In this document: piece by piece, positions 22,559 through 27,173 of the stretch
How positions within the stretch are numbered: the stretch's first letter is position 1
How the letters are laid out: each line of letters begins with the position of its first letter
Assembly (NCBI RefSeq): GCF_000485595.1
Contig: NW_014577543.1
Location: 123,892-151,064 of the forward strand
Source: Priapulus caudatus
Lineage: Eukaryota; Priapulida; Priapulimorpha; Priapulimorphida; Priapulidae
Direction: 5' to 3'
DNA length: 27,173 nt
The notes under the pieces: generated by a model
The model's input: the letters and a program-made list of their open reading frames with translations, nothing else
The model's database searches: none
Told to the model about the DNA's origin: nothing
Program-made: the position numbers and the translations under genes

Positions 22559-25500
22559 GTTTGTGATTGAATGATTAATCTTTTGTGAATAGCTACCGTG
22601 TATTTTTGTGTATCGGTTGCCTTTGGTGTTTGTTAGATGAGAGTTTAGCCACAGGAGCTTGTGACAGTTCACGTCAGTTGTGTACGTTGTGGCGAAAATA
22701 TTTCGTTTTGTTTATCTTATTCCGGCCGATTTCTTGAACCAGTACAGTACTAGTAGGATGCACGGAGCTAGTCTAGAAGACATGACCCACTGTGTATTGT
22801 ATTGTAGACATGAAGTATTGTGGAAAATGTCTTCTAGACTAGGGCCGGATGCACAGAGTTACGGTATTAACTATTATGTGTCATCGTTTGAGTAATAATG
22901 TCTGTCGTCGTTGAGTAATAATGTCTGTCACAACTAGGCATTAATGACATTTCGTTCCTTGGCGGTGTTGGAGTGAAACAACTGTAGGTTAGCTCTGCCT
23001 TGGCCCTTGCCCATCACTGAACAAACACAGAACAACAATAACACAAATAGAATTACCTGCAAAGAACGGTTCAGAATACATAGAAAGTGCATCGAATGAC
23101 CGTTTCACTTTTTCTTTACAACAACGTACAGTTTTCAATGTCAATGATCATTTATAGAATCGTAATGTGTAGCAGAGAAATCATACCTTTGCTGATATGT
23201 TGGTTGTTTGTCAGCATATACGTTCCGGTATACCGGACCGTACCCAGGTTACGTTCCGGCAGTACCCTGGGGGACATAGACCCTATGAGCATTGCTGCTT
23301 GCATATTATTATAAGTGACATTGTACAGTTGTAGGTGTAATGGTAGCAGATGGGAAGTTGTGGCATTATTTCGATCTAGAGTAACTGGGCAGCGATAATA
23401 ACGGCAGTGTCAATACAATGGCTTTCCTTTGATAACTGATGCTCGGTGGAACTATTTGAATGTTAAATTCTGCCCCCCTTATTTCAGTACGTAAAGGAGT
23501 ACTACCATGAAGATCCGGAATCGTACAACAAAGAAATAAAGGAGCTGGAACAGCTGAGACAGGTGAAACGGACGCTAATTTAACTTGTAGACTCTCGCAG
23601 GCCGGATATTCAATTGTTTGCTTAATCCTTCACTGAGTCATACTTATTCTTCCCGATGTCAAATCGGGAAGTCTGCCAGTAAATTGCGGATCGTTCGACT
23701 CCAGAATATAAGCTCTAGACCCCGAGTGCTTTAACGAATATAAGCTGTATTTGCTGACTTTATTCTTACTTACATGCGGTATTTCGAGCTAGAGTCTTGC
23801 GCGGTCCTTTTCGAGTTAGGTAATACGCTTGCGTGAGAGAGTCGTCGTGTGTGTCGTTACAGAACGCGATTAAGGCAAGCAAGGATTTCATGGGATGCAG
23901 TGTCCTCAAGAGATACTTTGCACAGCTGCATCTGCTGCAGAGTCGATTTCCGATGAGCGAGGGCGGAGCGGCGGCTGTGAATTTTACCTGGTAACCGTGA
24001 TTTTTGAACGACTTGAATCTCACTCGAAGCATGGTGTTGGCCAGGGAAAAAAATCGGGGAGTCTCACTATCTGAGCGCCCTATAGGGGAGGGCCTCACTT
24101 TAAAATGGAGGAAATTTAGTGTGAAATGCCAAAAGGACCAGAATCTGATATGATTTTATATTCTTTATAAAATATCTATCTATATATATTTATCTATATG
24201 ATTTTTATAAGCACCGTTGTCAGTTATACAAGGTGTATAATATATTGTGCCGTCCTCATGCCGTCCCTATCAAATTTCATCCTTGACTCTCATCCAAGAA
24301 TAGGCTGTCCAAAAGACGGGTAGATGGGTCTCTGGCTAACACATTCACTCGAAGGTTTGACTAGGTTAATTGAGGTATCCGCCTCAGAGAGATACTTCCC
24401 AAACTTGAATAATTGGTTGGTCGTTGCTTTTAGTATAGTCAGTCCAGATTGTAACGTGTTTTTACGTGTACATGGTAAATTCTGTTTAGCCTTAGACTAG
24501 TTATTCAGCAGAGTTTTTAGAACTATCCCTTCATCAATGCTCGAGCAAATTCAGGGGAGGGGGAAGGAATTTTAAAGAATTAAATCACATGTACAGGGGT
24601 TGAAATTAGATTTTTAGCTCGCCTTGACATCGCCAAGATGAGCTATTGCCATGGGGTGTCGTCTGTCGTACGTCCGTCCGTCCGTCCGTCAACATTTGGC
24701 TACGGTCAACGATAACTCGAGAACAGTTTGACCCACATGTTTCAAACTGCATATAGTTGTTACTCCTAGGGGAGAGGTTTGAACGTCCTATTTTGGAGCA
24801 CGCCAGTTGACCTACATTCGAGCCATGTCCACTTTTTGGCAAAATTTGAAACGGCCACAAGTCAGTTCAGGTTCAATGGGTTTTGCTCATTTCTGGTATG
24901 TGAATGAATGAGGACTGACCCCAAAACATATCACATAGGTTTATATTTTTTATTTTTTATTTTGCAAATTAGGTAGATTTTGGCAATTTCACTATGCATT
25001 TCAGTGTCTGCCTACGGTCAACGATAACTCAAGAACCGTTTGACCCACATGTTTCAAATTGCATATAGTTGTTACTCCTATGGGAGAGATTTGAACTTCC
25101 TATTTTGGAGCACGCCAGTCGACCTACTTTCGAGCCACGCCCACTTTTTGGAAAAAATGGAAATGGCCATCTAAATTCATTCGATTTTGTTAAATTTTGG
25201 TATGTGAATGTGTAAGGCTAGCCCCAAAACAGTTGTTACTCCTATGGGAGAGATGACAACATCCTATTACGTTTATTTCGTCTAACTGGTCAACAACTCT
25301 ACAATCATACCTATATACGTGTAATATTGGGTTTTAGATTCTTCGTTACACTAATTTGACTGGAATATTTTATTGTTTTTATTTGCGCGATATTTGAAAA
25401 CCAAAATGGCGATCATTTAGGCGTAGCGCCATCTCTCGTCAAGATTTCAGACTTTCAGATCTGAAACATTTATTTTCGCATCAAAACTCATGCATATATC

Positions 25501-27003
25501 ATTATCAAGAGTATATAATGGGAGATATGCTATATAATGGGAGTTCTCCCATATGTGACCCGTGATAGCCAAATGAGTCGGAAGTCGCACAGTAGCATTC
25601 TACTGTACAATCGATTTTTACCAAAAAAAGTAAAAAAAATGTTGGAAATTTTCGTAAAAAATTTTTTCCCAAAAAAACCATCTACAATGTTTACTTTTGA
25701 TCTGTATAAGCAAAAATGTCTTAATTAAATTGAATGATTTATAAGAAGTGTCGGCTAATAATATCAGTGAATGATATTAGTTTTCAGCCCTTATTTTAGA
25801 CAATTCTCAGGAAATTTTAATCGCATGATATCTCGATTTATAATGGTAATAAAATATTCATTTTTCAACCAATTTTCAATATCTATATAACAATAGAAAG
25901 CTATGAATCTCAGGTATCTGAATATGTATTCAACCTAAAATGTCCAAATTGCCCCAAGTGACTCATTTCGCTATCACCGGTCACATATACTCTTGCTTTA
26001 TATATCCCCCTCCCTCTTCTATCACACCCAAGGTGAGCTACAGTGTCATTGACACTTTCATTTAGATAGTAATTTCAACAATGTTGGTATCCAAAACTTT
26101 GAAATAAGCAATAATGACGTTTCGCGCTTCTTCTCGTTCATCGCTCCTGGGCGATCGATCGCTCGCGGCCCGCGCACCAGCGAGCGCGCATTCATTTTAC
26201 GTACGGCCAGGATTGCACAATACGCTGCAAACGTACATGTATCTAGAGACGCATTGTTGCATGTCTGGCTTGGTTGATACAATGTATAACACGTTAATGT
26301 ACGTGTATCGCTGACCTGAGCCCACCCTGATGATCATCCGCCATGCTTTCTACGCTCATAGTATGCCCGCTGTATAATGCTAGTGTGGCGTAGTAATGGA
26401 TACATCCGATGAGAATCAGGGTGCCTGAGCCCGTTCAGATCGTGCGCACTCGCTCTACGCGCACTCGCTCAGATGCACTGCCGTATAAAGTTGATAACTT
26501 ATCCACAATCCACAAACCACTATCCCGATTTTGACGATTTTTTTTTTACTATTGAGGCAGGATACCAAGCATTGGCAATCTGATATCCAACACAAAAATC
26601 TACTATCCTGCGGCTATCGGGATACCGCTAATTTCGACCTCCTGATGTAGTAGGATAGGGTTAGACTGTAGGGATAATTATGTTTTTGTCATTTGTATTT
26701 GTTTTTGTATTCCATTATTTCTTATTTAATAAATGTACTCACAATTATTACCTAAGCTTGTTTTTTTGCTCTCCAAAATCTAGGTGTCGCAACTGCCACC
26801 ATTTCCCCGCACATAGGCTGTGGCCCAGCTGCATTGAGATGTCTAGTGAATGTGTGCGTCTCTCTCATGATTTCAGGGCAGACGTGTACACAAACACGTG
26901 GGGCACGTACGCAGACGTGAAATTCGAAATGTCGGCGATCATGTACAACATAGGTGCTCTGCACTCCGTCCTCGGCACCATGGATAATCGACAGACTGCC
27001 GAG
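22472..27003 (+). CDS. PTPN23: HD-PTP / PTPN23 (BRO1-domain protein), first four coding exons (partial)
   Basis: Exons 22472-22558, 23488-23562, 23863-23990 and 26877-27003 join in frame (phases 0, 0, 2, 0) to about 139 codons; the rest lies beyond the right edge. HD-PTP is a BRO1 and coiled-coil scaffold with a degenerate tyrosine-phosphatase domain that works with ESCRT in sorting receptors at endosomes. The start MEAVPLMPMISLELK is nearly the vertebrate HD-PTP start, which separates it from ALIX and rhophilin. Further family blocks are EDPESYNKEIKELEQLRQ, GCSVLKRYFAQLHLLQSRFP and YNIGALHSVLGTMD, the early helices of the BRO1 domain, which normally spans about 360 residues. No stop or frameshift interrupts the joined frame. 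Intron 3 is 2.9 kb and repeat-filled; the others are short. Confidence 0.95.
22755..22857. repeat. Hairpin-forming inverted repeat in HD-PTP intron 1
   Basis: AGTCTAGAAGACAT (22770-22783) and its exact complement (22827-22840) flank a 43-nt loop. GGATGCAC occurs outside both arms in the same orientation. Confidence 0.6.
23221..23284. repeat. Solo end of the GGGTCT...CCCCCAGGGTAC element family
   Basis: CAGTACCCTGGGGGACATAG followed by ACCC is the right terminus also seen at 12268-12287. It is preceded by GTTCCGGTATACCGG and GTACCCAGGTTAC, which resemble the motifs at 6931-6960. Confidence 0.65.
23488..23562 (+). CDS. PTPN23: HD-PTP exon 2
   Basis: 75 nt, 25 codons, acceptor TTATTTCAG, donor GTGAAA. 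Reads YVKEYYHEDPESYNKEIKEL and ends EQLRQ. Confidence 0.95.
23863..23990 (+). CDS. PTPN23: HD-PTP exon 3
   Basis: 128 nt, acceptor TCGTTACAG, donor GTAACC. Reads NAIKASKDFMGCSVLKRYFA and QLHLLQSRFPMSEGGAAAV, and ends inside a Trp codon completed by the next exon, matching the vertebrate VTW position. Confidence 0.95.
24611..25256 (+). repeat. Dispersed TTTTTAGCTC element with a 312-bp internal direct repeat
   Basis: Begins TTTTTAGCTCGCCTTGACAT with GAGCTATTGCC and (GTCC)n. A block starting TACGGTCAACGATAACTC at 24701 recurs at 25013 and shares TTTGACCCACATGTTTCAAA, TTGTTACTCCTA and GGAGCACGCCAGT. A third partial copy (AGTTGTTACTCCTATGGGAG) is at 25231. No intact open frame. Confidence 0.8.
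25509..25543. repeat. Short tandem direct repeat TATATAATGGGAG
   Basis: Two copies about 20 nt apart immediately left of the MITE at 25548. Confidence 0.7.
25548..25990. mobile_element. TIR MITE in HD-PTP intron 3 (about 440 bp)
   Basis: ATATGTGACCCGTGATAGCC and AAATGAGTC at the left are the complement, with two mismatches, of GACTCATTT and CGCTATCACCGGTCACATAT at the right. The interior is AT-rich and carries a short chance open frame. Confidence 0.78.
26063..26644. mobile_element. hAT-like element, second copy, left-truncated
   Basis: Aligns with 6122-6796: shared ATAGTAATTTCAACAATG, TTGGTATC, GATTTTTTTTTTACTAT, GGATACCAAG and the right end AATTTCGACCTCCTG. The CAGGGGTCG left terminus is absent. 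The middle parts differ in length. Confidence 0.7.
26877..27003 (+). CDS. PTPN23: HD-PTP exon 4
   Basis: 127 nt, acceptor GATTTCAG, donor GTATGC. The first base completes Trp. Contains YADVKFEMSAIMYNIGALHS and VLGTMDNRQTAE, the conserved YNLGALHS core of BRO1. The donor is the start of a 58-bp tandem repeat. Confidence 0.95.
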
Positions 27004-27173
27004 GTATGCGAGTTTTCTTCGGTTGACGCGTGATCTCTAGATAGGCAGTTACTGTATTTCTGTGTGCGAGTTTTCTTCGGTTGTCGCGTGGTCTCTAGAT
27101 AGTCAGTTACTGTATTTCTGTGTGCGAGTTTTCTTCGGTTGTCGCGTGGTCTCTAGATAGTCAGTTACTGTAT
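27004..27173. repeat. 58-bp minisatellite starting at an HD-PTP 5' splice site
   Basis: Nearly three units, TGCGAGTTTTCTTCGGTTG...CAGTTACTGTATTTC, starting at 27007, 27065 and 27123; it continues past the window edge. Units 2 and 3 agree with each other better than with unit 1, which contains the working donor. Confidence 0.93.

Overview
The window is nuclear DNA from a draft genome of a bilaterian animal, most likely a marine invertebrate. The evidence is split genes with GT-AG introns, a nuclear tRNA gene with a pol III terminator, long (GT)n microsatellites, CCCTAA-type repeats, many non-autonomous DNA transposons and one 10-N assembly gap. I cannot place the phylum from sequence alone.

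Three protein-coding genes and one tRNA gene are supported. (1) Minus strand, 992 down to the left edge: the 5' part of a secreted WSC-domain protein (signal-peptide exon plus one complete WSC exon, phases agree). (2) Minus strand, 3701-3772: tRNA-Lys(UUU). (3) Plus strand, 4133-19042: a GRASP55/65-type Golgi reassembly stacking protein, rebuilt as nine visible coding exons from Met to stop. One exon in the second PDZ domain is absent, and the intron where it should lie holds the 10-N gap. (4) Plus strand, from 22472 past the right edge: the first four coding exons of an HD-PTP/PTPN23 orthologue, covering the start of the BRO1 domain. GRASP and HD-PTP are head-to-tail, 3.4 kb apart.

Most of the rest is mobile and repetitive DNA. 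GRASP intron 1 (4196-13574, 9.4 kb) is a nest of palindromic elements: a 795-bp TIR element with a 10-bp target duplication (4410-5204); a related foldback element (5406-6860) whose right arm is interrupted by a hAT-like element (6021-6796); a 629-bp foldback (7186-7814); two copies of a 0.5-kb element; and a 2.9-kb giant foldback (9092-12006) whose arms are built from two kinds of minisatellite. The uninterrupted copy of the 0.5-kb element shows the empty target site of the giant foldback. Further inverted-repeat elements sit in GRASP introns 2, 6 and 9, downstream of GRASP, and in HD-PTP intron 3. A Helitron-like 3' end lies in GRASP intron 7. In two introns the 5' splice-site region itself is the start of a tandem duplication.

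GRASP and HD-PTP both act on membrane traffic (Golgi stacking and unconventional secretion; ESCRT-linked endosomal sorting), but nothing in the sequence shows that they are co-regulated. The very long open frames at 9.5-11.6 kb and in the (GT)n tracts are low-complexity artefacts.
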